Position numbers and translations under genes: made by a program. Below the pieces are notes generated by a model. It was not told where the DNA came from, ran no database searches, and was given only the letters and a program-made list of their open reading frames with translations. A stretch of DNA of 32,532 nt from Coriobacteriales bacterium (GTDB lineage Bacteria > Actinomycetota > Coriobacteriia > Coriobacteriales > UMGS124), in assembly GCA_017515595.1 (NCBI GenBank), contig JAFWFL010000033.1:1-32532 (forward strand), given 5' to 3'. Below are positions 32,410 to 32,532 of the stretch, piece by piece. How positions within the stretch are numbered: position 1 is the stretch's first letter; every line of letters starts with the position of its first letter.

Positions 32410-32532
32410 ATGGCATATTTTTTAAAGAAGTCAACGAATAAAAAAGGTCTTTACTTACAAATATATGAAAGCTTTTATGATCCGACTAAAAAGCAAACCG
32501 CGCATAGAAGTATTAAAGCTATAGGATATGAG
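32410..32532 (+). CDS. IS1634-like transposase, N-terminal fragment cut by the window edge
   Basis: The frame from ATG 32410 stays open for 41 codons to the window end: MAYFLKKSTNKKGLYLQIYE, then SFYDPTKKQTAHRSIKAIGY and E. This start is typical of IS1634-family (IS4-like DDE) transposases, which share the AYFLKK-type opening, LQIYESFYDP and the H-x-S-x-K-x-IGY segment. The catalytic DDE residues lie outside the window. AAGGA lies about 8 bases upstream. It marks the left part of an insertion sequence reaching beyond 32532. Confidence 0.82.
   Translation, partial: MAYFLKKSTNKKGLYLQIYESFYDPTKKQTAHRSIKAIGYE

Overview
The window looks like chromosomal DNA from an anaerobic member of the Coriobacteriia (Eggerthellaceae-like). 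The main reasons are three Tat-exported FAD-dependent reductases of the fumarate/urocanate-reductase type and two very similar regulators with a multi-pass membrane domain plus a C-terminal LuxR helix-turn-helix. Both regulators neighbour a reductase, an arrangement characteristic of Eggerthella and relatives. The taxonomic call is an inference; no rRNA, tRNA or CRISPR array was found.

Left part (1-6300): a long inverted repeat at the window edge; a small membrane protein with a cysteine desulfurase; a hipBA toxin-antitoxin pair; a YCII-domain protein with an Asp/Glu racemase-family protein; then decayed material (the 3' end of a RelE/ParE-type toxin and a frameshifted gene with a Fic-type C-terminus) and a DUF434-like protein.

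Middle (6300-13000): a Tat flavoprotein reductase divergent from a LytTR response regulator / GHKL histidine kinase pair; a Phd/YefM-RelE toxin-antitoxin pair; a MerR regulator; and a U32-like Fe-S protein with a small DNA-binding protein.

Rearranged core (13000-24500): reductase 1, LuxR copy 1 (full length, interrupted by one in-frame stop), an ABC exporter fused to a GNAT acetyltransferase domain, a reductase scrap, LuxR copy 2 (intact), reductase 2, a degenerate AAA/DUF4143 ATPase, and a copy of the last 143 bp of the ABC-GNAT gene. The two repeated segments alternate in the same orientation (LuxR - GNAT end - LuxR - GNAT end). This suggests an old tandem duplication whose second unit was largely replaced.

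Right part (24500-32532): a large PEP/pyruvate-binding-domain protein; a stand-alone CARF-HEPN-like protein resembling CRISPR ancillary RNases of the TM1812/Csx1 type but with no CRISPR genes nearby; a surface protein with Ig-like, CUB-like, wall-binding and PASTA modules; tandem 23-bp hairpin repeats; an unrecognised protein; and the start of an IS1634-like transposase cut by the window edge.

Working together: the reductases probably use exported flavin chemistry to respire small organic acceptors. Each appears to have its own local sensor (LytTR two-component pair or membrane LuxR protein). No cytochrome or quinol-oxidising partner is encoded here, so electrons must come from proteins elsewhere in the genome.
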